NCBI RefSeq assembly: GCF_006715175.1
Contig: NZ_VFMQ01000001.1
Location: forward strand, 2,852,001-2,916,000
Length of the DNA: 64,000 nucleotides
DNA from: Curtobacterium citreum
Lineage (GTDB): Bacteria; Actinomycetota; Actinomycetes; Actinomycetales; Microbacteriaceae
Direction: 5' to 3'
Below are positions 16,097-25,593 of this stretch, one piece after another; within the stretch, counting starts at the first letter, position 1; each line of letters starts with the position of its first letter. The notes below the pieces were generated by a model that was given only the letters and a program-made list of their open reading frames with translations, was not told where the DNA came from and searched no databases. A program made the position numbers and the translations under genes.

Positions 16097-17011
16097 TCAG
16101 CGCGGGCCGGCCTGCTCCGCGATCCGCGCGACCGTCTCGGCGTCCAGCGCGAACGCGAGCGGATCCGCGTCCGGCTGGGGAACGCGCACCGGGGTGGACC
16201 ACACCGAGCCGTCCGGCGCGACGTCCACGATGAGTGCACCGGCGGCGACGTGGGCGGACTCCTCGTCGTACGGACCGACGACGTCGGTGTCGTTCGCCAC
16301 TCCGGGGGCGACGAGCACGGGGATCCCGCCGAGCGACCCGACGGCGTGGTGGTGCTGGTGGCCGCCGAGGACGACCCGGACGTCCGAGCCGTCGAGCACC
16401 TCGGCGAGGTCCTCCGGGTTCTGCAGGCGGAGCGCCTCGTGCAGGAGCGTCGGCGACGGCACCGGCGGGTGGTGCAGCACGACGACCGTGCCGTGCGCCG
16501 CGGGCTCACCGGTCAGCGCGGTCCGGAGCCGCTCGAGCGCCGTGTCGTCGAGGTACCCGTAGCCGGCGCCGGGGACGCTCGTGTCGACGGTGACGATGCG
16601 GAAGCCGTGCACGGTGGACTGTCCGGAGACCGGGACCTCCGGCGGGGTGTGCTCCATCGTGTGCGCGAGCGGCCGGCCGCCCTCGCCGAGGACGTGCCCG
16701 TTCGCCAGGACCTGACGGAAGCCCTCGCGCAGGTCGTGGTTGCCCGGGACCGCGACGAACGCCGCGCCGTGCCGCTCCGCCCAGGCGCCGACGCGCTCCC
16801 GGACGGTCCGGTAGGACTCCGGGCTGCCGTCCTCCGACACGTCGCCGGACACGACGACGAGCCCGACGCCCGGGACACCGTCCACGTGGGCGAGCACGGC
16901 GTCGAGCGCCGCGGTGGTGTCGACGGACCCCTGGTGGAGTGCACCGTCGCCGGTCAGGTGCGTGTCGGAGAGGTGGAGGATGCGGAGCGACCCCGCGGCT
17001 GGCTGCTGCAT
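16097..17011 (-). CDS. Metallophosphoesterase, CpdA-like
   Basis: A 304-residue calcineurin-like phosphoesterase. All metal motifs are present: D16-x-H18, GD at 56-57, GNHD at 90-93, VLHHPP with H180, and GHQHHH at 217-222. This arrangement matches the class III cyclic-nucleotide phosphodiesterases (CpdA, Rv0805), which cleave 3',5'-cAMP or 2',3'-cyclic nucleotides, but many relatives have other substrates. ATG at 17011 follows TAGCGT by 6 nt with no ribosome binding site. It diverges from the threonine aldolase gene across only 58 bp. Confidence 0.85.
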   Translation of the reverse strand: MQQPAAGSLRILHLSDTHLTGDGALHQGSVDTTAALDAVLAHVDGVPGVGLVVVSGDVSEDGSPESYRTVRERVGAWAERHGAAFVAVPGNHDLREGFRQVLANGHVLGEGGRPLAHTMEHTPPEVPVSGQSTVHGFRIVTVDTSVPGAGYGYLDDTALERLRTALTGEPAAHGTVVVLHHPPVPSPTLLHEALRLQNPEDLAEVLDGSDVRVVLGGHQHHHAVGSLGGIPVLVAPGVANDTDVVGPYDEESAHVAAGALIVDVAPDGSVWSTPVRVPQPDADPLAFALDAETVARIAEQAGPR

Positions 17012-17069
17012 GGCGCCACGCTAGCGGCGTCGCGCATCGACGATCTGAACGGCGCGTTAGCGTTGCCTG

Positions 17070-18080
<1,011 letters not shown>

Positions 18081-18110
18081 CCGGCGCTGGCGCTCGCGGG
18101 CTCCGGTGAT

Positions 18111-18182
18111 CGCGAAACGCAACGTCGGCGGGTTCTCGCAGCGGTACTTCGCTGCGAGCAACCGCCGACGTTGCGTCTTGCG
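18111..18182. repeat. Long hairpin repeat, copy 1
   Basis: Left arm CGCAACGTCGGCGGGTTCTC then GCAGCG (18118-18143), loop GTACTT, right arm 18150-18175. The arms pair over 26 positions with a short mismatch, and flanks extend it to about 72 nt. A second copy is at 39454-39525. It lies 30 nt after the threonine aldolase stop codon, so it may act as a terminator, but the sequence conservation exceeds what pairing needs. Confidence 0.85.
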
Positions 18183-18293
18183 GGAGGGAGCTTGATCGGA
18201 CGTCTCACGACATCCCCGACTCCGTCGACGCGTTGGCGCAGCGCGCTCCTTGCCCGAGAGCGCACCCCTGCCCCATCACCCTCGCCAACGATC

Positions 18294-18320
18294 TCATACA
18301 GACATAGGATGTCTGTATGA
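18294..18320 (+). promoter_or_regulatory. Palindromic operator over the lldD start codon
   Basis: A perfect inverted repeat with 12-base arms (TCATACAGACAT and complement) and a 3-base centre AGG. It contains the TAGGAT box (18305-18310) and the ATG at 18317-18319. With the box 6 nt before ATG, transcription should start at or near the start codon, so a protein bound here would block both the promoter and the 5' end of the gene. The regulator is not encoded nearby. Confidence 0.8.
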
Positions 18321-19639
18321 CCTCGACCGACGATCAGCACCGCGTCGACCCGGCGACCGGGGCTCCGGCACCGACGCCGGGCACACCGTCGACGAACCGG
18401 GTCCGGGTCCGGCGGCAGCTGCCGACCGTGCACGACCTGGCGCCGCTCATGCAGTTCAAGAAGCCCGACCTGAACGCCCGGCGCCGACGCTTGGAGTCGG
18501 CACTGACGATCTGGGACCTCCGTCGGATCGCCGCGCGCCGCACCCCGAAGGCGGCGTTCGACTACACCGAGGGCGCGGCGGAGGCCGAGATCTCCCTCGC
18601 CCGTGCCCGGCAGGCGTTCGAGGACATCGAATTCACCCCGGCGATCCTGCGCGACGTCTCGAAGGTCGACACCTCCCGCCAGGTGCTCGGCGCGCCGACC
18701 GCCCTGCCGTTCGGGATCGCGCCGACGGGCTTCACGCGGATGATGCAGACCGAGGGCGAACGCGCCGGCGCCCGGGCAGCCGGTCGGGCGGGGATCCCGT
18801 TCTCGCTGTCGACGATGGGCACCACGGCGATCGAGGACGTCCGCGACGCGAACCCGCACGGGCGCAACTGGTTCCAGCTGTACATGTGGAAGGACCGCGA
18901 CAAGTCGATGGCGCTCGTCGACCGGGCCGCGAAGGCCGGGTTCGACACGCTGCTCGTCACGGTCGACGTCCCGGTCGCGGGCGCACGCCTCCGGGACAAG
19001 CGCAACGGGTTCTCGATCCCGCCGCAGCTCGGCGTGAAGACCATCGTCAACGCGATCCCCCGGCCGTGGTGGTGGTTCGACTTCCTCACCACGGAACCGC
19101 TCGCGTTCGCCTCCCTCGACCGCTGGTCGGGCACGGTCGGTGAGCTGCTGGACCACATGTTCGACCCGACGGTCACCTACGAGGACCTCGCGTGGATCCG
19201 GGACCAGTGGCCCGGCAAGGTCGTCGTGAAGGGCGTGCAGTCCCTCGCGGACGCCAAGCGCCTGGCGTCGATGGGCGTCGACGGCATCACCCTGTCGAAC
19301 CACGGCGGTCGGCAGCTCGACCGTGCTCCCGTCCCGTTCCACCTGCTCCCGGAGGTCGTCAAGGAGGTGGGTGCGGACACCGAGGTGCACCTCGACACGG
19401 GCATCATGTCCGGCGCCGACATCGTCGCCGCCGTCGCGCTCGGTGCACGCTTCACCATGGTGGGTCGTGCCTACCTGTACGGGCTGATGGCGGGCGGCGA
19501 GGCCGGTGTCGACCGGATGATCCAGATCCTCTCCGAGCAGATCGAGCGGACCATGCGGCTGCTCGGCGTCGCCACGCTCGACGAGCTCGAGCCCGGTCAC
19601 GTCACCCAGCTGCAGCGACTGGCCCCGGTCCGGCGCTGA
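18317..19639 (+). CDS. lldD: L-lactate dehydrogenase (FMN-dependent, LldD type)
   Basis: A 440-residue FMN-dependent alpha-hydroxy-acid dehydrogenase. The N-terminal [18 protein letters not shown] segment and the WWWFDFLTT region are typical of actinobacterial lactate dehydrogenases. FMN/catalytic residues include K305 (VVVKG), H329 and R332 ([10 protein letters not shown]), and the [19 protein letters not shown] phosphate loop. It would oxidise L-lactate to pyruvate and pass electrons to the quinone pool. The start at 18317 is inside a palindromic operator. No lactate permease or LldR lies beside it. Other hydroxy acids such as mandelate or glycolate are less likely. Confidence 0.87.
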   Translation: MTSTDDQHRVDPATGAPAPTPGTPSTNRVRVRRQLPTVHDLAPLMQFKKPDLNARRRRLESALTIWDLRRIAARRTPKAAFDYTEGAAEAEISLARARQAFEDIEFTPAILRDVSKVDTSRQVLGAPTALPFGIAPTGFTRMMQTEGERAGARAAGRAGIPFSLSTMGTTAIEDVRDANPHGRNWFQLYMWKDRDKSMALVDRAAKAGFDTLLVTVDVPVAGARLRDKRNGFSIPPQLGVKTIVNAIPRPWWWFDFLTTEPLAFASLDRWSGTVGELLDHMFDPTVTYEDLAWIRDQWPGKVVVKGVQSLADAKRLASMGVDGITLSNHGGRQLDRAPVPFHLLPEVVKEVGADTEVHLDTGIMSGADIVAAVALGARFTMVGRAYLYGLMAGGEAGVDRMIQILSEQIERTMRLLGVATLDELEPGHVTQLQRLAPVRR

Positions 19640-19664
19640 TCCGTCGCTGACGCGACCACCCCAT

Positions 19665-19706
19665 GGACGGGCGGCACGGTGCCAGCTGGCACCGTGCCTC
19701 CCGTCC
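19665..19706. repeat. GGACGGGAGGC inverted repeat, copy 4
   Basis: A 42-bp palindrome centred between 19685 and 19686, with one mismatch (GGGCGGC against GCCTCCC). Like copy 1 it has no loop and uses CAGCTG at the centre. It lies between the convergent lldD and GH5 genes. Confidence 0.88.
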
Positions 19707-19720
19707 GGTCCGTGGTCGCG

Positions 19721-20848
19721 TCAGCGGGTCCCGAACGGCGCCCGCTCGCCCTCGTCCCAGGCCCACCGCAGCAGGGCGAGCCCGGACTCGTTCGTCACCG
19801 CGAGCTTCGCGTGCGACCCGGTGCCCTGCAGTTCCTCGAGGCTGTAGGTGTCACCGGTGCGCAGCCCCGGCCAGTACACGGCGCCGAGGTGCCGCTCGCG
19901 GACGATCGTCGTGACCGTCTGCAGGAAGGCGACCGAGTTGTCCGCGTCGGCGTTGCCGGTCGTCGCGGAACCGCGGTAGTCGATCCCGGTGGTCATCGGG
20001 ACCCCGAACTCGTCGAGGACGGTGCGGGCGCTGCACGCCTGGTCGCCGAGTCGGCTCTCGAAGTCGGCGGCCCAGCCCGCGGCGTCGTGCGTGCCCCAGA
20101 ACCCGTAGAAGTGCTGCGACACGTAGGTCCCGGCGAGTGCCGGCGCGGCGCAGACCGCGTCGACGTGGTCGTTGTAGCCGGTGCCGCTGACGAACACGCG
20201 GTCGCGCGGGATCCCACGGGCCGTGTAGCGGTCGACCCAGTCGGTGGCCACCTGGATCCAGTCGGCGGGTGCGTAGCCGAACGGCTCGTTCATCGGCTCG
20301 AAGTACACGCCGGCGTCGCCGCGGTAGGTGCTCGTCAGCGTGTCCCACATGGCGGTCCAGGCGGCGGGGTCGTCGACCTTGCCGTCCTTGCTGGCGTCAC
20401 TGCTCTCCCAGTAGCCGAGGACGACCTTGACGCCCTGGTGCCGGGCGGCGTCGATCGCCCCCCTGTAGGACGTCCACCACGTCGTGCCGACGGAGTACGG
20501 GTTGACGGGCAGGCGGACGGTGTCGGCGCCGAGGTCCTTCCGGAACTCGCGGACGATCCGCTCCGAGGTCTTGTACACGGTGCGGTAGTCGTCCGACGTC
20601 GAGAGCCCCGAGGGGACGACGGGCCCGTTCGCGTAGTTGTCCCGCGGGTCGGCCCAGTTGACGCCGTGGAACTGCGTCGGGTCGAGCGCGGGGGTCGGGT
20701 CCGGGCGGGTGTGGGCCGGCGCCGCGGCGGTCGGGGCCGGGGCGGCGGTCGCGGTGCCGGGGGCGGCGAGGGCGAGCGCGGTGGCGCCGGCGACGACGGC
20801 GAGCGTACCGACGAGTCGGCGTCGGCGTGGGGTGGTCGAGGTGTGCAT
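19721..20848 (-). CDS. Secreted glycoside hydrolase, GH5-like
   Basis: A 375-residue secreted protein. The signal peptide has RRRR, a hydrophobic Ala/Leu core and AAPA cleavage near residue 36, followed by a Pro/Thr/Ala-rich linker. The catalytic domain shows the clan GH-A features: FHGVNWADPRDN, TVRLPVNPYS, acid/base E188 in EPMNEPFG, SQHFYGFWG, and nucleophile E280 in LDEFGV. This fits GH5 (cellulase, mannanase or related exo-acting enzyme); the substrate is not readable. GGGAGGA precedes ATG 20848. It is a single gene facing lldD. Confidence 0.82.
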   Translation of the reverse strand: MHTSTTPRRRRLVGTLAVVAGATALALAAPGTATAAPAPTAAAPAHTRPDPTPALDPTQFHGVNWADPRDNYANGPVVPSGLSTSDDYRTVYKTSERIVREFRKDLGADTVRLPVNPYSVGTTWWTSYRGAIDAARHQGVKVVLGYWESSDASKDGKVDDPAAWTAMWDTLTSTYRGDAGVYFEPMNEPFGYAPADWIQVATDWVDRYTARGIPRDRVFVSGTGYNDHVDAVCAAPALAGTYVSQHFYGFWGTHDAAGWAADFESRLGDQACSARTVLDEFGVPMTTGIDYRGSATTGNADADNSVAFLQTVTTIVRERHLGAVYWPGLRTGDTYSLEELQGTGSHAKLAVTNESGLALLRWAWDEGERAPFGTR

Positions 20849-21008
20849 GGGTCCTCCCTGACTGCATCGTTGCAGCGGCACGACGACGTCGTCGTGCCGG
20901 TCGTCGGCGCTCCCGCGTGCCCCCTGGCACGCTCATGGCAACGTCAACACGCAAGCAGCGTGGCACTGCGCGGGCGCGGTGTCAACGGGTGCTTGGGCGG
21001 CGTTGCGG

Positions 21009-22205
21009 TCAGGCTGCGGGGACCGGCTGGGCGGCCGGCAGCGCGAACGCCATCGGGTCGGCGCGGACGGTGTCGAGTGCCAGCGCCAGCGCCCCCAGGA
21101 CGACGACGTCGCCACCGAGCCGGGAGGCCACGACCTCCGGCGTCGGGTCGTACTCCCAGGCCGCGAGGTGCGCCCGTGCCCGGTCGATCACCGGCTCGAC
21201 GGCGTCCGCGATCGCCCCGGCGACGACCACGCGGTCGATGTCGAGCAGGCTCGCGAGCAGCACGCAGACCCGCGCCAGACGGTCCCCCAGCGCGTCGACG
21301 ATCCCGACCGCGACCGCGTCGCCGAGCGCGGCGGCGGTCAGGACGGCCGCAGCGTCGGGCTCCTCGTCGCCGCCGAACAGCGAGGACGCGCCGACAGGGC
21401 CTGCCGCCCGCGCCTGCCGGACGAGCGTGCGGGCGGTGCGACCGATGCCGTCGGAGGACGCGACACCGTCGACCAGGTCGAGCACCCGGAGCTCGCCGGC
21501 ACCGCCGCGCGCCCCGCGCAGCAGGACCCCGTCGACGACGAGCCCGGCGCCGAAGCGCTCACCGGACAGCAGCGCCGCGAACGAGGCGTCGCCGGAGGAC
21601 GGCCGTTCGGCGAGGGCCGCCGCGTTCGCGTCGTTCTCGACGACCACGACACCGTGCGGTACGACGTCGGCGAACCCCGGGTTCATCCGGTTCCAGAACC
21701 CGCCGTCGTCCGGCGAGGCACCCGAGGCGTCGACGGGCGCGGGGATGCCGATCACGGTCACGAGCACGCGCGTCGGGTCGACTCCGGCGTCGGCGAGCGC
21801 CCTGGACACGGTGTCGGCCGTGACGCCGAGGCGCACCGGGACCTCGAGGCCAGCGTCGCCGAGTGCGCCCTCGGCCCGTGCGAGCACCGTCCCGCGCAGG
21901 TCTGCGACGAGCGCCGTGACGCGGTGCTGCCCGGCGTCGACCCCGACGACCACCCCGGCTCCCGCGTCGAGTTCGTAGCGGCGGGCGGGTCGGCCCTTCC
22001 GGTACTCCTCCCCCGCAGCCCGGGCGTCGTCGAGGTCGCGGAGCCACCCGAGCCGGACGAGCTCGGCGCACGCGGCGAGGACGGTCGAGCGGGTCAGGCC
22101 GGTGGCGTCGATGGCTTCGGTCGCGGTGAACGCGGCGGCGTCGAACGCGGACGCCAGGACCGTCTCGGCGCTGGTCGCACGAGCGGGCTCACGGCGTCGG
22201 GACAT
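21009..22205 (-). CDS. ROK-family transcriptional regulator
   Basis: A 398-residue ROK protein with an N-terminal winged helix (ATEAIDATGLTRSTVLAACAELVRLGWL) joined to a sugar-kinase-like domain (GVVVGVDAGQHRVTALVADLRG, VVVVENDANAAAL, ERFGAGLVVDG). The usual zinc cysteine cluster (CGxxGC) of ROK repressors is missing, and GIPAPVD replaces the kinase GxPG loop, so it is a sensor, not a kinase. ATG at 22205 follows TAGGGT by 6 nt. It diverges from the sugar ABC operon and probably controls it. Confidence 0.87.
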   Translation of the reverse strand: MSRRREPARATSAETVLASAFDAAAFTATEAIDATGLTRSTVLAACAELVRLGWLRDLDDARAAGEEYRKGRPARRYELDAGAGVVVGVDAGQHRVTALVADLRGTVLARAEGALGDAGLEVPVRLGVTADTVSRALADAGVDPTRVLVTVIGIPAPVDASGASPDDGGFWNRMNPGFADVVPHGVVVVENDANAAALAERPSSGDASFAALLSGERFGAGLVVDGVLLRGARGGAGELRVLDLVDGVASSDGIGRTARTLVRQARAAGPVGASSLFGGDEEPDAAAVLTAAALGDAVAVGIVDALGDRLARVCVLLASLLDIDRVVVAGAIADAVEPVIDRARAHLAAWEYDPTPEVVASRLGGDVVVLGALALALDTVRADPMAFALPAAQPVPAA

Positions 22206-22230
22206 GCGCTGACCCTACCGCGGGGAACAT

Positions 22231-22265
22231 TGCTTGCGCGATTAGATTTTCTGAGTAGATTAAGT
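22231..22265. promoter_or_regulatory. AT-rich promoter/operator between ROK gene and ABC operon
   Basis: An unusually AT-rich stretch for this genome, with two copies of TAGATT (22243-22248 and 22256-22261) 13 bp apart inside ATTAGATTTTCTGAGTAGAT. It is the only such patch between the divergent ROK and binding-protein genes, so it is the likely ROK site and contains promoter elements for the ABC operon. Confidence 0.5.
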
Positions 22266-22339
22266 GTCGCGAGCCGGCACCGACGCCGGTCCGCTGACCG
22301 GGACGGCAGGGACGCCGGGTCCGGACGGACGGAGACGAC

Positions 22340-23638
22340 GTGCGACCACACGCCACCACCAGGGACACCGCCGCACTCAGCCGCCGCGGGTTCCTCCTCG
22401 GGGCCGGCGGCATCGGCGCGGGCCTGGCACTCGCCGCGTGCGCCCCGCTCGGCGGTTCGAGCAGCCGACCCGAGACGATCACCTTCTACGTGTCGAAGCC
22501 CGAGGTCATCGGCTACTTCGACGACGTCATCGCGAAGTTCCACGACAGCCAGTCGAAGATCCGCGTGGTCCGCGACTCGACGTCGAACATGTCCGCGAAC
22601 TTCGTCCGGAACCGGCCGCCGGACCTCGGGTGCCTGAACTACAACTACGCGATGGTCTCGTTCGTCGAGCACGGCGCCCTGACGGACCTGTCGGACCTGC
22701 CCGAGAAGGACACGATCAACCCGGACCTGTGGCCGCTCATGCAGCAGACGGCCGACTACCCGGGCCGCACCAGCGTGCTGCCCTACTCGGTGACGGCGGC
22801 GTCCGTGATCTACAACAAGCGGATCTTCGCCGACCAAGGGCTCGAGGTGCCGACCACGTGGTCGGCGTTCCGCGACGTGTGCGAGCGGCTCGTCCGCGCC
22901 GGCATCACCCCGATGTACGGCACGTACAAGGACAACTGGACGATCGCCCAGGGCATGTTCGACTACTCGGTCGGCGGCATGCTCGACCTGCAGCAGACCT
23001 TCGCCGCGCTCGACCGCGAGGGAACCCGGGTCGGCAAGGGCTCCCGTGTCTCGTTCGAGAAGGACTTCGCGGCGCCCGTGGACCGCATGGTGGACCTGCT
23101 CCAGTGGCACCAGAAGGGCGCCGCGAGCCGCGGGTACGGTGACGGGAACCTGGCGTTCGCGCAGGGGAAGGCCGCGATGTACCTGCAGGGACCGTGGGCG
23201 CTCGGCGAGATCGCGAAGTCGAACAAGGACGTCGAGCTCGGCACCTTCCCGTTCCCCGCGACCGACGACGCCGCGGACAACAAGGTGCGCGTGAACGTCG
23301 ACCTGGGGCTCTGGATCCCGGAGGCGTCGCGCAAGCAGGAGGCCGCGCGCGAGTTCCTGTCGTTCCTGATGAGCCCGGCGGTCAGCGACCGGTACAACGC
23401 CGACAACAACGGCTTCGGCGTCCGCAAGGACTCCCCACCGGTGTCGAACCCCGCTCTCCGTGGCATGCAGGACTCGTACGACCGCGCCGCCTTCTCCCTC
23501 GGCGCCTCGCAGCTCATCCCCGCCGAGATCCCGGTGGCGAACTACCTGCAGTCCATCGCCTTCGGCGGTGCCCCCGCTCCGCAACTCCGCACCCTCGACG
23601 GCGACTGGGCGCGGCTCGCGCTCCGCACGGCCGCGTAA
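22340..23638 (+). CDS. Sugar ABC transporter substrate-binding lipoprotein
   Basis: A 432-residue extracellular binding protein of the CUT1 type. The N-terminus has twin arginines (LSRRGFLLGAGG), a hydrophobic core and a lipobox LAAC, so it is probably exported by Tat and lipidated. The mature part has the class-D/G fold pattern (ITFYVSKPEVIGYFDDVIAKFH, VIYNKRIFADQGLEVPTTWSAF, FAQGKAAMYLQGPWALG, SRKQEAAREFLSFLMSP). GTG at 22340 is preceded by GGAGA. Two permeases and an alpha-glucosidase follow, so the ligand is probably an alpha-glucoside; no ATPase gene is in the operon, so a shared MsiK-like ATPase is expected elsewhere. Confidence 0.87.
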   Translation: MRPHATTRDTAALSRRGFLLGAGGIGAGLALAACAPLGGSSSRPETITFYVSKPEVIGYFDDVIAKFHDSQSKIRVVRDSTSNMSANFVRNRPPDLGCLNYNYAMVSFVEHGALTDLSDLPEKDTINPDLWPLMQQTADYPGRTSVLPYSVTAASVIYNKRIFADQGLEVPTTWSAFRDVCERLVRAGITPMYGTYKDNWTIAQGMFDYSVGGMLDLQQTFAALDREGTRVGKGSRVSFEKDFAAPVDRMVDLLQWHQKGAASRGYGDGNLAFAQGKAAMYLQGPWALGEIAKSNKDVELGTFPFPATDDAADNKVRVNVDLGLWIPEASRKQEAAREFLSFLMSPAVSDRYNADNNGFGVRKDSPPVSNPALRGMQDSYDRAAFSLGASQLIPAEIPVANYLQSIAFGGAPAPQLRTLDGDWARLALRTAA

Positions 23639-23648
23639 GGAGACGACC

Positions 23649-24599
23649 TTGGCCACCACGACCACCGAAGCGATCACGACGGCGGACCGCCGCCGACGGG
23701 GCGGAGCCGCACCGCGCCTCCAGGCCGGCAGCCGCGGACGCCGGAAGCGCATCGAGCCGCTGTTCCTCGTCTTCCTCGTCCCCACCCTGGTGCTCTTCAC
23801 GCTCGCCATCACGCTGCCGGCGGTGATGGGCATCGTGCTGAGCTTCACGGACTCCGTCGGGTTCGGCGAGTTCCGGTTCACCGGACTCACCAACTACGTC
23901 GCCGTGTTCTCCGACCCGGCGATCCTGCAGGCGTACCTGTTCACGATCGGGTTCTCGCTCGTCACCGTCCTCGTCGTCAACGCGATCGCGTTCCTGCTCG
24001 CCATCGCGCTGACGTCGAAGGTGCGCGGGAAGATCGCGCTCCGGGCGGTGTTCGTCCTGCCGATGGTGATCTCGGGCATCGTCATCGCCTACGTGTTCTC
24101 GTTCCTGTTCGCGAACTCGCTGCCAGCGCTCGCCACCGCACTGGGCTTCGCGCCGCTCGAGCAGAGCATCCTCGCGAACCCGGACCTGGCGTGGGTCGCG
24201 ATCGTGGTCGTCACCGCGTGGCAGGCGATCCCGTCGACGCTCCTCATCTACATCGCCGGGGTCCTTTCGATCCCCGGCGAGGTGTACGAGGCCGCCGCCC
24301 TGGACGGGGCGAGCTCCTGGCGGCAGCTCGTGTCGATCACGGCCCCGCTGACGGCGGGCTACATCCTGATCAACCTCGTGATCGGGTTCAAGAACTTCCT
24401 CAACTCCTACGACATCATCGTCGGCCTGACCGACGGCGGCCCCGGTACCGCGACGACCAGCGTCGCGATGTCGATCTTCAAGGGCTTCAGCAGTGGCGAC
24501 TACGCCTACCAGATGGCGAACGCGACGATCTTCTTCGTCATCGCGGTCGTGATCGCCGTGATCCAGCTGCGGGCGACCCGCGGGAAGGCAGCGCTCTGA
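23649..24599 (+). CDS. Sugar ABC transporter permease, MalF-like
   Basis: A 316-residue permease with six helices and the EAA loop (YEAAALDGASSWRQLVSITAPL). I place the start at TTG 23649, six bases after GGAG that overlaps the end of the binding-protein gene; no ATG or GTG fits as well. The N-terminal tail (ADRRRRGGAAPRLQAGSRGRRKR) is encoded in part by 23709-23728, which equals one arm of the GGCCTGGAGGCGCGG variant repeat. It pairs with the next gene to form the membrane channel. Confidence 0.87.
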   Translation: MATTTTEAITTADRRRRGGAAPRLQAGSRGRRKRIEPLFLVFLVPTLVLFTLAITLPAVMGIVLSFTDSVGFGEFRFTGLTNYVAVFSDPAILQAYLFTIGFSLVTVLVVNAIAFLLAIALTSKVRGKIALRAVFVLPMVISGIVIAYVFSFLFANSLPALATALGFAPLEQSILANPDLAWVAIVVVTAWQAIPSTLLIYIAGVLSIPGEVYEAAALDGASSWRQLVSITAPLTAGYILINLVIGFKNFLNSYDIIVGLTDGGPGTATTSVAMSIFKGFSSGDYAYQMANATIFFVIAVVIAVIQLRATRGKAAL

Positions 24600-25516
24600 T
24601 GACCATGCAGGCACCCCTCCGACCGGGCACCACCGCGACCGGGTCGATCCGCTCCGTGGACGCCGACCGCACCGCCGGACGACGCGGCGGCGGCCGTGGC
24701 GACCGCGCCAACTGGCCGGTGACGATCGTCCTCGTGCTGTGCGCACTGTCCGTCCTCGTCCCGCTGTACGTCACGGTGACGATGGCGTTCAAGACCACGA
24801 GCCAGGCCGTCGACGGCAACGCGTTCTCGCTGCCGGCGCCGTTCAGCGTCGACGGGTTCGTCCAGGCGTGGGAGCTCACCGACTTCCCGCGGGCGTTCGG
24901 CGTCTCGGTGCTCATCGCCGCGATCACCGTCGCCGGGACGATCCTGCTCGCGTCCTTCACCGCGTACGCCATCGCCCGGAACTGGGAGCGCCGGCTGTTC
25001 CGCTGGTCGTTCTTCTACCTGCTCGCCGCGATGTTCCTGCCGTTCCCGGTCCTCGCACTGTCGCAGGTGAAGCTCACCGGGCTGGCGCACCTGGACAACC
25101 CGCTCGGCGTCGCGATCCTGCACGTCATGTTCCAGCTGTCCTTCAGCGTGCTGCTGTTCACCGCGTTCCTGCGGTCGATCCCGGCCGAACTGGAGGAGAG
25201 TGCACGCATCGACGGTGCGACCACGGGACAGGTGTTCTGGCGACTGGTGTTCCCGCTCCTCGCACCGATGAGCGCCACCGTCGGCATCTTCGCGTTCCTC
25301 GCGTCCTGGAACGACTTCGTGATGCCGTCGCTGATCACCTCCGACCCGGCGCTGCAGACCCTGCCGGTGCTGCAGCAGATGTTCCAGACCCAGTTCAGCA
25401 ACAACTACAACGTGTCGTTCGCCTCGTACCTGATGGCGATGGCGCCGGCGATCATCGTCTACCTCGTCACCCAGCGGTGGGTGATGGCCGGGGTGACGCA
25501 GGGCGCCATCAAGTGA
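24599..25516 (+). CDS. Sugar ABC transporter permease, MalG-like
   Basis: A 305-residue permease with six helices, EAA loop EESARIDGATTGQVFWRLVFPL and the C-terminal YLVTQRWVMAGVTQGAIK that is nearly invariant in MalG-type proteins. ATG at 24599 overlaps the stop of the first permease (TGATG). The N-terminal 35 residues are hydrophilic and Gly/Arg-rich. Together with the MalF-like protein it takes up a sugar that the alpha-glucosidase downstream would hydrolyse. Confidence 0.88.
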   Translation: MTMQAPLRPGTTATGSIRSVDADRTAGRRGGGRGDRANWPVTIVLVLCALSVLVPLYVTVTMAFKTTSQAVDGNAFSLPAPFSVDGFVQAWELTDFPRAFGVSVLIAAITVAGTILLASFTAYAIARNWERRLFRWSFFYLLAAMFLPFPVLALSQVKLTGLAHLDNPLGVAILHVMFQLSFSVLLFTAFLRSIPAELEESARIDGATTGQVFWRLVFPLLAPMSATVGIFAFLASWNDFVMPSLITSDPALQTLPVLQQMFQTQFSNNYNVSFASYLMAMAPAIIVYLVTQRWVMAGVTQGAIK

Positions 25517-25545
25517 CCGAGCCGAGCACCGCCACGACCACGACC

Positions 25546-25574
25546 CCCACTCCCACTCCCACTCCCACTCCCAC
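25546..25574 (+). repeat. Hexanucleotide tandem repeat TCCCAC
   Basis: Four perfect TCCCAC units (25551-25574) after a partial one. If translation begins at GTG 25513, they encode a TPTPTPTP spacer; if at GTG 25594, they are a leader. The unit is six bases, so changes in number keep the frame. Confidence 0.9.
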
Positions 25575-25593
25575 GAACGACGGAAGGCCCGAC

